A stretch of DNA of 64,000 nucleotides from Legionella qingyii (GTDB lineage Bacteria > Pseudomonadota > Gammaproteobacteria > Legionellales > Legionellaceae), in NCBI RefSeq assembly GCF_003184185.1, contig NZ_QHJG01000007.1, forward strand, positions 100,159 through 164,158, written 5' to 3'. The notes below the pieces were generated by a model. It did no database searches and was not told the origin of the DNA. It was given only the letters and a program-made list of their open reading frames with translations. Within the stretch, counting starts at the first letter, position 1. Each line of letters opens with the position of its first letter. Below are positions 7,541-17,031 of this stretch, piece after piece. Both the position numbers and the translations under genes were made by a program.

Positions 7541-9052
7541 TTACGTTGATGTATTATGCAACGGTGGGCAATGATACTCTTCGGTGATCTCATTTTCGGG
7601 ATTGACTGCTTGCAAAACAATAGGAAATTTCCATAAAGAATAGAGATGTTTTAGTACGTCCGCGGTAGTTTTTCCTAAAGGCACTCTGTTTTGTTGGGTA
7701 TACCTTAAGGTCATGGAGCGATCACCTTGTACGTCAACAGAGTAAATTTGAATATCGGGTTCCAGATAACCTAAATTATATTGTCGTGACAAGGCTTCTC
7801 TTATTCTCTGATACCCTGACTCATTATGAATTGCATTGACGTAAAGATCGGGACTGCGATCATCATCCACAATATGAAATAATTTTAAATCGCGAATCAA
7901 TTTAGGTGATAGATATTGGGCAATAAAACTTTCGTCTTTGAAATGGCGCATTGCATTATCCAAATTGCTTAACCAATCGGTATTTGCCAAATAAGGAAAC
8001 CATGCTTTATCCTCTTCGGTAGGATTTTCACAAATCCGCTTGATGTCTTGCATCATATGATATCCCAAAGTATAAGGATTAATGCCACTATAATAAGGGC
8101 TGTTATAAGACGGTTGCATAATGACGTTGGTATGGCTTTGCAAGATTTCCAACATAAATTCGTCTGTAACCAAACCTTCATCATAGAGTGCATGTAAAAT
8201 GGTATAGTGCCAGAAGCAAGCCCATCCTTCATTCATGACCTTGGTTTGGCCTTGAGGATAAAAATATTGGGCCATCTTGCGTACAATACGCACGATTTCT
8301 CTCTGCCATGGTTCTAACAAGGGCGCATTTTTTTCGATGAAATACAAAATATTTTCTTGGGGTTCTTCGGGGAAGCGTTTTTTCTTGGCTTGTTCGGTGA
8401 CTTGTCGGCTCTGAGGTATTGTTCGCCATAATTCATTAACTTGAGATTGCATATAGATTTCGCGATTTTGTTGGCGAATTTTTTCTTCCTGGATGGACAA
8501 AGGAGCAGGGTGTTTATACCGATCTACCCCATAGTTCATCAGGGCATGGCAGGCATCCAGGATGGCTTCCACTTCATTGATGCCATAACGTTGTTCGCAT
8601 TCACTGATGTATTTTTTTGCAAATACTAAATAGTCAATAATGGCATCAGCAGAAGTCCACATTTTAAATAAATAATTGTTTTTAAAAAATGAGTTATGAC
8701 CATAACAGGCATGAGCAATTACCAAAGCTTGCATAGCCATGGTATTTTCTTCCATCAGATAGGAAATACAAGGATTTGAATTAATGACCAATTCATAAGC
8801 CAACCCCATCTGTCCCCGTTTGTAACTTTTTTCAACGCTGACAAAATGTTTGCCATAAGACCAATGGTGATAACCTATAGGCATACCTACGGAAGCATAA
8901 GCATCCATCATTTGTTCTGCAGTAATAATTTCTATTTGATTGGGGTAGGTATCTAACTTAAAGTCTTTGGCTATGCGTGCAATTTCACGATCATAGTCTT
9001 GTATTAATTCAAAGGTCCATTCTGCCCCCGTGGATAATGGCTTCTTCTTCAT
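7541..9052 (-). CDS. spoVR: SpoVR/YcgB family protein
   Basis: This 503-residue protein matches the SpoVR/YcgB family in length (E. coli YcgB is 510) and in its N-terminal core: WTFELIQDYD, a MPIGYHHWSYGK block, YELVINSNPCISYLMEEN and a HACYGHNSFFKNN block. It also has the NEGWACFWHY motif near the middle. The molecular function of the family is not established. In Bacillus it affects spore cortex formation, and in enterobacteria it belongs to the yeaG-yeaH-ycgB stress regulon. Its start overlaps the end of the yeaH-like gene by 4 bases (ATGA), so it is the last cistron of the prkA operon. No clear terminator is visible in the 122 bases before the convergent lipase end. Confidence 0.93.
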   Translation of the reverse strand: MKKKPLSTGAEWTFELIQDYDREIARIAKDFKLDTYPNQIEIITAEQMMDAYASVGMPIGYHHWSYGKHFVSVEKSYKRGQMGLAYELVINSNPCISYLMEENTMAMQALVIAHACYGHNSFFKNNYLFKMWTSADAIIDYLVFAKKYISECEQRYGINEVEAILDACHALMNYGVDRYKHPAPLSIQEEKIRQQNREIYMQSQVNELWRTIPQSRQVTEQAKKKRFPEEPQENILYFIEKNAPLLEPWQREIVRIVRKMAQYFYPQGQTKVMNEGWACFWHYTILHALYDEGLVTDEFMLEILQSHTNVIMQPSYNSPYYSGINPYTLGYHMMQDIKRICENPTEEDKAWFPYLANTDWLSNLDNAMRHFKDESFIAQYLSPKLIRDLKLFHIVDDDRSPDLYVNAIHNESGYQRIREALSRQYNLGYLEPDIQIYSVDVQGDRSMTLRYTQQNRVPLGKTTADVLKHLYSLWKFPIVLQAVNPENEITEEYHCPPLHNTST

Positions 9053-10317
9053 GCAGTTTTCCTTTTAAATAGCTCATGAAATACCGGGTAGATGTCTGCT
9101 ACCGTATCAATATTTTCCATAGCAAAATTAGGATAGCGCTCTTTTACCAGTTGATAGACTTCCCATAGACTTTGATGATGGCGTGGCATGATTTCAATGT
9201 AAGCAAAATATTGCAACAAAGGCATAATTTTATCTTGCAATAGCTCCTGACAATAGGGTGAATCGGCATTCCAATTATCTCCATCTGATGCTTGGGCTAC
9301 ATAAATATTCCATGCCTCGGGAGGATATCGCGCATCGATAACGGCACTCAGGAGTTCCAAGGCGCTGGAAACTACAGTACCCCCGGTTTCTCGAGAATAA
9401 AAGAATTCTTCTTCATTCACTTCCTTGGCAGAAGTATGGTGCCGGATAAATACTAATTCAATTTTTTCATAATTTTTGGTAAGGAACATATAAAGAAGGA
9501 TAAAAAAGCGTTTTGCAATGTCTTTTTTCGCTTCGTCCATTGAACCGGATACATCCATAATACAAAACATGACTGCTTGAGTTGATGGTGAAGGGATTCG
9601 AACGCGAAAGTTATAGCGCAGATCAATGGTATCAATAAATGGCACGGTTTGTATTTTCTTCTTTAGATATTCAACTCTCTTTTGCAGATTTTTCAAAGCT
9701 TCGGTATCTGGAACTGGTTGTGCATGTAGTTGTTCGAGTTCTTCTTCAGCTTCTTTTAATTGTTTTTTATAAGGGGACGCCAAAGCAACTCGACGTCCAG
9801 TTGCTTGTTTCATCGAACGAAGAACATTAATATTGTTCGGGATACCGCTGGTTGTTACTCCAGCCCTTACTGTTTTAAAGGTGCTAATGCGCGCCAACTC
9901 TTTTTTAACTAAATCAGGTAATTCCAGATCTTCAAAGTACAGATCCAGGAATTCTTCCCGAGATAATTCAAAAACAAAATTATCTTCACCTTCGCCACTA
10001 TCACTGGCTTCAGAACCATCACCACCACTACCAGAACTGCCATTGGGCCTTCTTATTCTATCGCCGGTTATAAAATTATCATTGCCTGGTAATACACGTT
10101 CTATGTGTCCACCTTGGCCTCGGTGAAACACTGGCTCAGAAATGTCTTTGGCTGGAATGGTGATTTGTTCGCCTTGATCAATTTCGGTAATACTTCGCTT
10201 GCCTACAGCATCAGAGACAGCACGTTTGATCTGATTTTTATAGCGGCGAAGAAAGCGTTGGCGATTAACCGTACTTTTTTTTCCCGCATTTTGTCGTCTA
10301 TCAATTAATTGCGACAT
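9049..10317 (-). CDS. yeaH: YeaH/YhbH family (DUF444) protein
   Basis: A 422-residue DUF444 protein, close to E. coli YeaH (427). The N-terminus is basic (IDRRQNAGKKSTVNRQRFLRR). A low-complexity Gly/Ser/acidic linker lies near residues 90-113. The C-terminal half is a von Willebrand A-like domain with a MIDAS-type motif DVSGSMDEAKK, and later GGTVVSSAL and ASDGDNW. The family partners with the PrkA kinase, and the genes sit together here in the order prkA, yeaH, spoVR. The 171-base space to prkA holds an inverted-repeat element rather than a promoter I can define. It overlaps spoVR by 4 bases. Confidence 0.93.
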   Translation of the reverse strand: MSQLIDRRQNAGKKSTVNRQRFLRRYKNQIKRAVSDAVGKRSITEIDQGEQITIPAKDISEPVFHRGQGGHIERVLPGNDNFITGDRIRRPNGSSGSGGDGSEASDSGEGEDNFVFELSREEFLDLYFEDLELPDLVKKELARISTFKTVRAGVTTSGIPNNINVLRSMKQATGRRVALASPYKKQLKEAEEELEQLHAQPVPDTEALKNLQKRVEYLKKKIQTVPFIDTIDLRYNFRVRIPSPSTQAVMFCIMDVSGSMDEAKKDIAKRFFILLYMFLTKNYEKIELVFIRHHTSAKEVNEEEFFYSRETGGTVVSSALELLSAVIDARYPPEAWNIYVAQASDGDNWNADSPYCQELLQDKIMPLLQYFAYIEIMPRHHQSLWEVYQLVKERYPNFAMENIDTVADIYPVFHELFKRKTA

Positions 10318-10349
10318 AATTTAGCCCCACATAAAATATTTCTGCACCT

Positions 10350-10442
10350 ATTTGTAGTTTGGGCGGAGGCAAAAGCCTTAGCTCAAAGACACGTTGATTA
10401 TAGGTCTTGAGCTACAGCGTCGCGTTTGCTCAAACTACAAAA
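10350..10442. repeat. Imperfect inverted-repeat element between prkA and yeaH
   Basis: The left side reads ATTTGTAGTTTGGGC and, further in, TAGCTCAAAGAC. The right side carries GTCTTGAGCTA and, further out, GCTCAAACTACAAAAT. The two halves pair over most of about 93 bases, giving a long interrupted hairpin around a GTTGATTATAG centre. It fills the space between two co-directional operon genes, where it would be transcribed as RNA structure. I see no coding potential. Confidence 0.65.
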
Positions 10443-10488
10443 TATCCAGTATTAGCTTTCTCTCATAGGTGCGAGAGAACCGTTTTTA

Positions 10489-12420
10489 TTATTGTGACTT
10501 ACGTACTCGCAAATACCATTCGCAAAGCAAGCGTACTTGTTTGCGTGTATAACCTTTATCGATCATTCGAGAAATGAACTCTTCATGTTTTTTCTTGTCA
10601 TCTTCAGATGCTTTAGCATTGAAAGAAATAACAGGTAACAAATCTTCCGTATTGGTGAACATTTTTTTCTCAATCACGGATCTTAATTTTTCATAACTGT
10701 TCCACACAGGATTTTTGCCACGATTATTAGCTCGAGCGCGTAAAACAAAATTCACCACTTCATTACGAAAATCTTTTGGATTTGATATCCCTGCGGGCTT
10801 TTCTATTTTTTCCAGTTCTTGGTTTAATAAAGCACGGTCAAAAATTTCACCGGTATCTGGATCTCGATAATCCTGGTCTTGAATCCAGAAATCAGCATAA
10901 GTTATGTAGCGGTCAAAAATATTTTGACCATACTCAGAATAGGATTCCAAGTAAGCGGTTTGAATTTCCTTGCCAATAAACTCAACATACTTGGGCGCCA
11001 AATATTCTTTAATAAAGGCCAAGTACGATTCTTGTACTTCTTGTGGAAATTGTTCTTGTTCAATCTGACGTTCCAGAACGTACATTAAGTGTACGGGGTT
11101 TGCGGCGACTTCACTATGATCAAAATTAAACACTTTGGAAAGAATTTTGAAAGCAAAGCGGGTTGATACGCCACTCATTCCTTCATCAACACCGGCGAAG
11201 TCACGATATTCCTGATATGATTTTGCTTTGGGGTCGGTGTCTTTTAAACTCTCACCATTGTACACCCGCATTTTGGAATAAATGCTGGAGTTTTGTGGCT
11301 CTTTTAAACGGGTTAAGACTGAAAATTGCGCCAGCATGTCCAAAGTACCCGGGGCGCATTGCGCATGAGTCAGAGAGCTGTTATCAATGAGTTTTTGATA
11401 AATTCTAGTTTCTTCAGAAACACGGAGGCAATAAGGCACTTTGACAATGTTGATACGGTCTATAAACGCTTCATTATTTTTATTGTTTCTAAATGATTGC
11501 CATTCTGATTCATTTGAATGCGCTAAAATAATTCCTTCAAATGGAATGGAAGATAATCCTTCAGTCGCATTGTAATTGCCTTCCTGAGTAGCAGTTAATA
11601 AGGGGTGTAGCACCTTGATTGGCGCTTTAAACATTTCAACAAACTCTAAAAGACCGCGGTTTGCTCGGCATAGGCCACCAGAATAACTGTATGCGTCTGG
11701 ATCATCTTGAGAAAATTCTTCCAGTTTACGAATATCAACTTTACCAACTAATGAGGAAATATCCTGATTGTTTTCATCGCCTGGTTCTGTCTTGGCAACG
11801 GCAATCTGTTTTAAACGTGAAGGTCTGACTTTAACTACTCTAAATTTACTGATATCGCCATTATATTCATGTAATCGTTTGACCGCCCATGGTGACATTA
11901 AGTAACGCAAGTATCGGGACGGGATCCCGAAACGCTCTTGAAGTAACTCAGCATCTTCAACCGGATTAAATAAGGACAGAGGAGATTCAAAGACAGGCGA
12001 ACCTTTGATGGCATAAAATGGTGTTTTTTCCATCAAGTCTTTTAATTTTTCAGCAATAGAAGATTTCCCCCCACCAACAGGTCCCAAGAGATAAAGTACT
12101 TGTTTGGTTTCTTCCAAGCCTTGGGCTGCATGCTTAAGAAAACCAACAATTTGCTCAATGGGCTCTTCCATGCCATAAAAATCTTGAAATACAGTATAAC
12201 GAGGAATGATTTTATTGGAAAAAATTCTGGATAAAACAGGATCATGGCGCGTGTCGATCATCTCTGGTTCGCCTATAGCCATTAATAAGCGTTCTGCTGG
12301 ATTGGCATAGGCAGACGGATCATTTTTACACAACTCCAGGTATTCCTCCAAACTCATCTCTTCTTCTTTGTTATCTACAAAGCGTTTGGTATAACCGGTT
12401 AAAAAGTCTTGAGTATTCAT
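10489..12420 (-). CDS. prkA: PrkA serine protein kinase (YeaG family)
   Basis: A 643-residue protein (E. coli YeaG is 644) with an N-terminal AAA+ domain and a C-terminal PrkA kinase-like region. The Walker A GPVGGGKSS lies near residue 110. Further family-typical blocks include YSYSGGLCRANRGL, FEGIILAHSNESEW and the sensor-like FIDRINIVKVPY. PrkA proteins are stress- and starvation-associated Ser/Thr kinases or AAA+ proteases that work with YeaH. The start has an AGGGGA ribosome-binding site 7 bases before ATG. It is the first gene of a minus-strand operon. The leader contains a perfect 14-bp inverted repeat (12469-12503), possibly regulatory, and is shared with the divergent pepN. Confidence 0.95.
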   Translation of the reverse strand: MNTQDFLTGYTKRFVDNKEEEMSLEEYLELCKNDPSAYANPAERLLMAIGEPEMIDTRHDPVLSRIFSNKIIPRYTVFQDFYGMEEPIEQIVGFLKHAAQGLEETKQVLYLLGPVGGGKSSIAEKLKDLMEKTPFYAIKGSPVFESPLSLFNPVEDAELLQERFGIPSRYLRYLMSPWAVKRLHEYNGDISKFRVVKVRPSRLKQIAVAKTEPGDENNQDISSLVGKVDIRKLEEFSQDDPDAYSYSGGLCRANRGLLEFVEMFKAPIKVLHPLLTATQEGNYNATEGLSSIPFEGIILAHSNESEWQSFRNNKNNEAFIDRINIVKVPYCLRVSEETRIYQKLIDNSSLTHAQCAPGTLDMLAQFSVLTRLKEPQNSSIYSKMRVYNGESLKDTDPKAKSYQEYRDFAGVDEGMSGVSTRFAFKILSKVFNFDHSEVAANPVHLMYVLERQIEQEQFPQEVQESYLAFIKEYLAPKYVEFIGKEIQTAYLESYSEYGQNIFDRYITYADFWIQDQDYRDPDTGEIFDRALLNQELEKIEKPAGISNPKDFRNEVVNFVLRARANNRGKNPVWNSYEKLRSVIEKKMFTNTEDLLPVISFNAKASEDDKKKHEEFISRMIDKGYTRKQVRLLCEWYLRVRKSQ

Positions 12421-12468
12421 GTGCCATCCCCTTTTATCCTTAATATAAGGATATATAGTGTTACTTTA

Positions 12469-12503
12469 CATTTATTGCATTTTACTGGTAAATGCAATAA
12501 ATG
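12469..12503. promoter_or_regulatory. Perfect 14-bp inverted repeat in the prkA-pepN divergent region
   Basis: CATTTATTGCATTT (12469-12482) and AAATGCAATAAATG (12490-12503) are exact reverse complements around TACTGGT. The site is 49-83 bases upstream of prkA and about 130 bases upstream of pepN. It is either an operator for a dimeric regulator or a leader hairpin. A shorter ATCCTT/AAGGAT repeat lies between it and the prkA start (about 12436-12452). Confidence 0.5.
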
Positions 12504-12633
12504 AATTTTCAGCTAACTTCGTTCCATTTATAAAGATTGACCTAAGAAGTTACCCCTTTATAATCATTATAGGCTAAACTAGAAAAATTGTTATATAACT
12601 CAATAAACTTAATCGCATTTTGCATAGGATGTA

Positions 12634-15225
12634 ATGATCATGCCTAACACAACCGTTTTTTTAAAAAACTACCAGCCCCCTTTTTTTACAGTGGAGACTG
12701 TGAATTTAAATTTTGACTTGTATGATGATCACGCATTGGTCCATAGTGAACTCAAATTAATCCGTCAACATAAAGGTCCTTTGCACTTATATGGAGATGA
12801 GTTGGAATTGATTAGCGTGCATATGAATGGCCAAAAGCTGGAACCATCGGCTTATACTGTGCGCGATGATGGGTTAATTATCGAAAATTGCCCTGATGAA
12901 CTTATATTGAATATAGTAACGCGTATTTACCCGCAAAATAACACGCAATTATCCGGACTTTATCGCTCGAATCATCTATTTTGTACGCAATGCGAGGCAG
13001 AAGGTTTCCGACGCATCACTTATTTCCTTGACCGGCCGGATGTTTTAGCCACTTATACTACGCGTATCTCTGCAGATAAAAAGCAATATCCTATCCTATT
13101 ATCCAATGGAAATTTGATCGAATCCGGTTCGACTATGGATGGACGTCATTGGGTGGTTTGGAATGATCCTTTTAAAAAACCATCGTATTTATTTGCTTTA
13201 GTTGCCGGGGATTTAGCTTGTGTTCACGATCAGTTTGTTACGTGTTCTGGTCGAACTATTGATTTGCGTATTTATGTTGAGCCAGGAAATGAAGATAAAT
13301 GTGCTCATGCAATGGAGTCTTTGAAAAAATCTATGCGCTGGGATGAAGAAGTCTATGGTCGTGAATATGACCTTGATATTTTTATGATCGTAGCGGTTAG
13401 TGACTTCAATATGGGGGCGATGGAGAATAAGGGATTAAATATTTTTAACTCCAAATACATTCTTGCTCGCCCTGATACTGCAACGGATCAAGATTTTGCG
13501 GATGTCGAAGGTGTGGTTGCCCATGAATATTTTCATAATTGGACCGGTAATCGAGTTACTTGCCGTGACTGGTTTCAGTTAAGTTTGAAAGAAGGACTAA
13601 CAGTTTTTCGGGATCAGGAATTCTCTCGGGATATGAACTCACGAGACGTGAATCGCATTATGGATGTCAGAATATTGCGAAGCGCTCAATTTCCAGAAGA
13701 TGCAGGAGCAATGGCACACCCGGTGCGACCTGAGTCGTATCAGGAAATAAACAATTTTTATACTGCAACGGTTTACAATAAAGGTGCTGAAGTAATCCGC
13801 ATGCAGCATACGCTGCTTGGCAAGGAAGGCTTTCGACGTGGCATGGATTTATATTTTAAACGTCATGATGGTCAGGCGGTCACTATTGATGATTTTGTTG
13901 CTGCAATGGAAGATGCCAATGATATTGATTTGACTCAATTTAAACGATGGTATAGCCAGGCAGGAACTCCGGAAGTAACAGTTACCAGTGAGTATGTGAA
14001 AGGGCAATTGACCTTAAAAATGAAACAAAGTTGTCCTGCAACTCCTGAATGCCATGATAAAAAACCATTCCATATCCCCATTCAAGTTGCCTTATTTGAC
14101 TCTAATGGGCATCAAATGCCAGTTGAGCGGGACATTTTGGAGTTAAAGGATGTGGAGCAGAGTTTTACCTTTACTGGTTTGAGCGAAAAACCGGTCATTT
14201 CATTATTACGTGAGTTCTCGGCCCCTATTAAATTGAAACACGATTTGAGTCAGGACGAGTTGCTCTTTCTATTGCGACATGAGGTAGATGGCTATGCTAA
14301 ATGGGATGCTGCCCAAAACCTCATTCTGAACTGTATTAAGGAATGCTTGCATGAACCATCGAGCAAATGGCAAATTCCGTCTGATTTAATTTCTGCTTTG
14401 CAACATGTATTGCTTGATGAGTCATTGGATGCCGATCTTCGTGCAGAATTATTAACTCCTCCAGGATTTGAGGATATTGCTACGCGATTAGAATGTGTGG
14501 ATGTGAGTGCTGTAGAAAACGTCCGTGATTTTTTCCACCAACAATTAGGTTGGTATTTGTATGAAGCGGCCCAATCATTGTATCAAAAGTTGTGGGAAAT
14601 TGAAGATCACCGTATGAATGGCCCTGCTTATGGACGTAGAAAATTACGCAATGTCTGCCTTTGGCTGATGATGAAAGCTAAGGAAGCTTCAACATTAGAC
14701 ATATGCCAACAGCAATTTATAGCTGCACAAACTATGACTGATCAAATTGCCAGTTTTTCATTATTAGTTAATTGCACGAATCAAGGGTTACGCGAACAAG
14801 CAATTGATGATTTTTATAAGCAATGGTCCAAAGATGATTTGGTTTTAGATAAGTGGTTTACTATTCAGGCGACTTGTGAGTTACCGGAAACTTTAACCCA
14901 TGTAAAAGTGTTATTAAAACATCCTGCGTTTTGTATTAAGAACCCTAATAAAGTTCGAGCCTTGATTGGTGCATTTTGTATGGGAAATCCGCGTAATTTT
15001 CATGCCTTGGATGGAAGTGGCTATTCCTTCTTAGCTGAAATGTTAGTGACCCTGGACAAAATTAACCCACAAATTGCAGCACGGTTGGCTAATCCGTTTA
15101 CTCGCTGGATGCGCTATGATAAAACCAGGCAGGCTTTGATGCGAAATCAATTAGAACAGTTGGATAAGTTGGAATTATCACGCGATTTGGCTGAAGTAGT
15201 TTCTAAAAGTTTGATGGTGAGTTAA
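12634..15225 (+). CDS. pepN: Aminopeptidase N (M1 family)
   Basis: An 863-residue cytoplasmic zinc aminopeptidase that trims N-terminal residues from peptides. It has the exopeptidase motif GAMEN at 261-265 and the zinc site HEYFHNW with His297, His301 and Glu320, the same numbering as E. coli PepN. The C-terminal half is the family's helical DUF3458 part. Two in-frame ATGs (12634 and 12640) sit behind AGGA. I keep the first, and the choice changes only two residues. It is transcribed divergently from the prkA operon. No canonical terminator follows: a hairpin in the 3' gap is preceded, not followed, by the T-run. Confidence 0.96.
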   Translation: MIMPNTTVFLKNYQPPFFTVETVNLNFDLYDDHALVHSELKLIRQHKGPLHLYGDELELISVHMNGQKLEPSAYTVRDDGLIIENCPDELILNIVTRIYPQNNTQLSGLYRSNHLFCTQCEAEGFRRITYFLDRPDVLATYTTRISADKKQYPILLSNGNLIESGSTMDGRHWVVWNDPFKKPSYLFALVAGDLACVHDQFVTCSGRTIDLRIYVEPGNEDKCAHAMESLKKSMRWDEEVYGREYDLDIFMIVAVSDFNMGAMENKGLNIFNSKYILARPDTATDQDFADVEGVVAHEYFHNWTGNRVTCRDWFQLSLKEGLTVFRDQEFSRDMNSRDVNRIMDVRILRSAQFPEDAGAMAHPVRPESYQEINNFYTATVYNKGAEVIRMQHTLLGKEGFRRGMDLYFKRHDGQAVTIDDFVAAMEDANDIDLTQFKRWYSQAGTPEVTVTSEYVKGQLTLKMKQSCPATPECHDKKPFHIPIQVALFDSNGHQMPVERDILELKDVEQSFTFTGLSEKPVISLLREFSAPIKLKHDLSQDELLFLLRHEVDGYAKWDAAQNLILNCIKECLHEPSSKWQIPSDLISALQHVLLDESLDADLRAELLTPPGFEDIATRLECVDVSAVENVRDFFHQQLGWYLYEAAQSLYQKLWEIEDHRMNGPAYGRRKLRNVCLWLMMKAKEASTLDICQQQFIAAQTMTDQIASFSLLVNCTNQGLREQAIDDFYKQWSKDDLVLDKWFTIQATCELPETLTHVKVLLKHPAFCIKNPNKVRALIGAFCMGNPRNFHALDGSGYSFLAEMLVTLDKINPQIAARLANPFTRWMRYDKTRQALMRNQLEQLDKLELSRDLAEVVSKSLMVS

Positions 15226-15240
15226 CGAGTTTTTTTTAGT

Positions 15241-15266
15241 CTGGGTTAGGCGAGGCCATAACCCAG
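15241..15266. repeat. CTGGGTTA/TAACCCAG hairpin between convergent genes
   Basis: Perfect 8-bp arms (15241-15248 and 15259-15266) enclose GGCGAGGCCA. The T8 run (15231-15238) precedes the hairpin on the + strand, so it is not a canonical terminator for pepN. On the minus strand the hairpin is followed by A residues. The TAACCC core recurs at 811, 16979 and 53560. Confidence 0.6.
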
Positions 15267-15267
15267 G

Positions 15268-15894
15268 CTATAATGCGACTTTAGTATTTTCAGCGGGAAT
15301 TGAGTTCAAATCATTACAAAAATTAGTAGGATTTAACGTGTAATACAGGCCTAAACCTACTTCACATAAAAAAATAAACAAAACAAGTGCACCAAACAAA
15401 ACATAAAGAATTTGTTTATTTTTTCTCTTTTTTTCATGTATCTTATTGAGAATGGTTTCATTGCTGTGTAGCAAACGGTCGCTAATTATTTTTATGACTG
15501 ACGCTACAATTGCACCATGGCACTGATGCTTTTCCAAAGCATGTAATTTGCTTATAGATGTTTGCAGTACAACGGTTGTCTCAATTGCAATTACAGTCAG
15601 GGCGCAGGTGCGGTTTTGTATAACTCTCATTTCATCAATTGTTTCCCCTGTGGTCAGAGTTCCTATCAATTCAGGAGTAGACGTTTTATTTTCTTTTTTA
15701 TAAAGTCCGACAGTTCCAGAAACAATAATGAAAAAGTCATCATTTAGCTCTCCTTCTTTAAGCAAAATATGGCCTTTTCCAAAAGTAGACCTTGATGAGA
15801 TCTCGATGAATGCTTGATAGTTTTCATCAGATAAATGATTTAATAGCGGACAGTTTTTTAAAATATGTTGTTCATTTTCGGAAAAGTCGCCCAT
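15268..15894 (-). CDS. Cyclic-nucleotide-binding-domain protein with C-terminal membrane anchor
   Basis: A 208-residue protein. Residues about 15-125 fit a cyclic-nucleotide-binding beta-roll (GHILLKEGELNDDFFIIVSGTVGLYKK in register with CAP/PKA). The phosphate-binding cassette is recognisable (G-E-T-I-D-E ... N-R-T-C-A), with the Glu and Arg that contact the cyclic nucleotide, but the Glu-Arg spacing is shorter than in CAP. No helix-turn-helix follows. Instead a basic stretch leads to one transmembrane segment at about 161-185 and a 23-residue tail. It is probably a membrane-tethered cAMP or cGMP sensor facing the cytoplasm. The ribosome-binding site AAGGA supports the ATG. Ligand and output are unknown. 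Confidence 0.75.
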   Translation of the reverse strand: MGDFSENEQHILKNCPLLNHLSDENYQAFIEISSRSTFGKGHILLKEGELNDDFFIIVSGTVGLYKKENKTSTPELIGTLTTGETIDEMRVIQNRTCALTVIAIETTVVLQTSISKLHALEKHQCHGAIVASVIKIISDRLLHSNETILNKIHEKKRKNKQILYVLFGALVLFIFLCEVGLGLYYTLNPTNFCNDLNSIPAENTKVAL

Positions 15895-16159
15895 TGAATT
15901 TTCCTTAACTCAACAAGAGTATCTTATTATGCTTCTTTGTTTTTCAGTATCATTGGGAGATATTGATAGACAAAAAAGCTCAGTTAATTTAATTATTTGT
16001 AGAGAGAAGAGGTTTTTTCAAGAAAAATCAATTTTTGAACTATTTTATTGGAAATACGGCTGGCTACTTGATAATTTGCCAGCTCAAAGTTGATTGATAA
16101 GCTTTTTGCTGTCAACGTATTGGCAATAAGGTAACAATTCACCAGAGTAGGAGCATATA

Positions 16160-16960
16160 ATGAGTCAGCGTTTTGCAGTTATTGGTAATCCCATAGCGCA
16201 TAGTTTATCTCCGATAATTCATCAGTATTTTGCCAAACAAGTGAAAGTGCAACTGACTTATGAAAAAATTAAGGCCGATGATTCAACTTTTGAGCAACAA
16301 GTATCTGATTTTTTTACTCTGGATGGCAAGGGGCTTAATGTTACTTTGCCATTCAAACAGAGAGCTTTTGCGATGGCACAACAATGTAGCTTACGCTGTA
16401 CAAAAGCTGGAGCGGCGAATACATTGTGGATGGAAGCAAATCAATTGCATGCGGACAATACCGATGGTGTTGGATTTATTCGTGATTTGCATCGGTATAT
16501 CGCTGTGGAAAACAAGAGGGTATTAATATTAGGAGCTGGAGGGGCTGCTCGTGGAATAGTTTATCCTATACTGGAACATCATCCTGCGGAGCTTGTCATC
16601 GCTAATCGAACTTTAGCTAAAGCGGAGGAGTTCCAGCGTGCTTTCCCGCAAACAAAATGTTTGAGTCTTCATGAGGTTGAAGGACCGTTTGAATTGGTGA
16701 TTAATGCAACTTCTGCCAGTTTGGCAGGCGAGTTTGTAGCGTTACCTGCAGAATGTATGTCAGCAAAACCATTTTGTTATGATCTGTCTTATAAGCAAAA
16801 TGATATTACGGCTTTTGTTCAATATGCACGAGGATTAGGTTGTGAGGCAGTGGATGGTTTAGGCATGTTGGTTGAACAAGCTGCTGAGTCCTTTTTTATC
16901 TGGCACGGAATTATGCCGGAAACTGAAGAGGTTCTGACATTATTACGTACATCAATGTAG
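16160..16960 (+). CDS. aroE: Shikimate dehydrogenase
   Basis: A 266-residue NADP-dependent enzyme reducing 3-dehydroshikimate to shikimate, fourth step of aromatic amino acid synthesis. The substrate-binding N-terminus is typical ([18 protein letters not shown], then [12 protein letters not shown] with the catalytic Lys, and ADNTDGVGF with the catalytic Asp). The dinucleotide fold begins at [11 protein letters not shown] and is followed by NRT, the NADP-favouring basic motif. Length matches E. coli AroE (272). The start at ATG 16160 has AGGAG 7 bases upstream. It stands alone, with convergent or opposite neighbours on both sides. Confidence 0.96.
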   Translation: MSQRFAVIGNPIAHSLSPIIHQYFAKQVKVQLTYEKIKADDSTFEQQVSDFFTLDGKGLNVTLPFKQRAFAMAQQCSLRCTKAGAANTLWMEANQLHADNTDGVGFIRDLHRYIAVENKRVLILGAGGAARGIVYPILEHHPAELVIANRTLAKAEEFQRAFPQTKCLSLHEVEGPFELVINATSASLAGEFVALPAECMSAKPFCYDLSYKQNDITAFVQYARGLGCEAVDGLGMLVEQAAESFFIWHGIMPETEEVLTLLRTSM

Positions 16961-16978
16961 CCTGCGAAGGTAAAGCCC

Positions 16979-17011
16979 TAACCCGGGTGTTGCAGAGCTG
17001 AACCCGAGTTA
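16979..17011 (+). terminator. Hairpin after aroE (possible terminator)
   Basis: TAACCCGGGT (16979-16988) pairs with ACCCGAGTTA (17002-17011) with one mismatch, followed by a weak T-rich stretch AAACATTGTTTTA. It lies between the convergent aroE and patatin genes and could serve either. The TAACCCGGG core is shared with other hairpins in this window. Confidence 0.45.
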
Positions 17012-17031
17012 AACATTGTTTTATGGCGCGA

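Noticed and set aside
10459..10490. CTCTC/GAGAG hairpin just after prkA as a terminator
   Set aside because: On the prkA strand it is not followed by a T-run, and yeaH appears to belong to the same operon.
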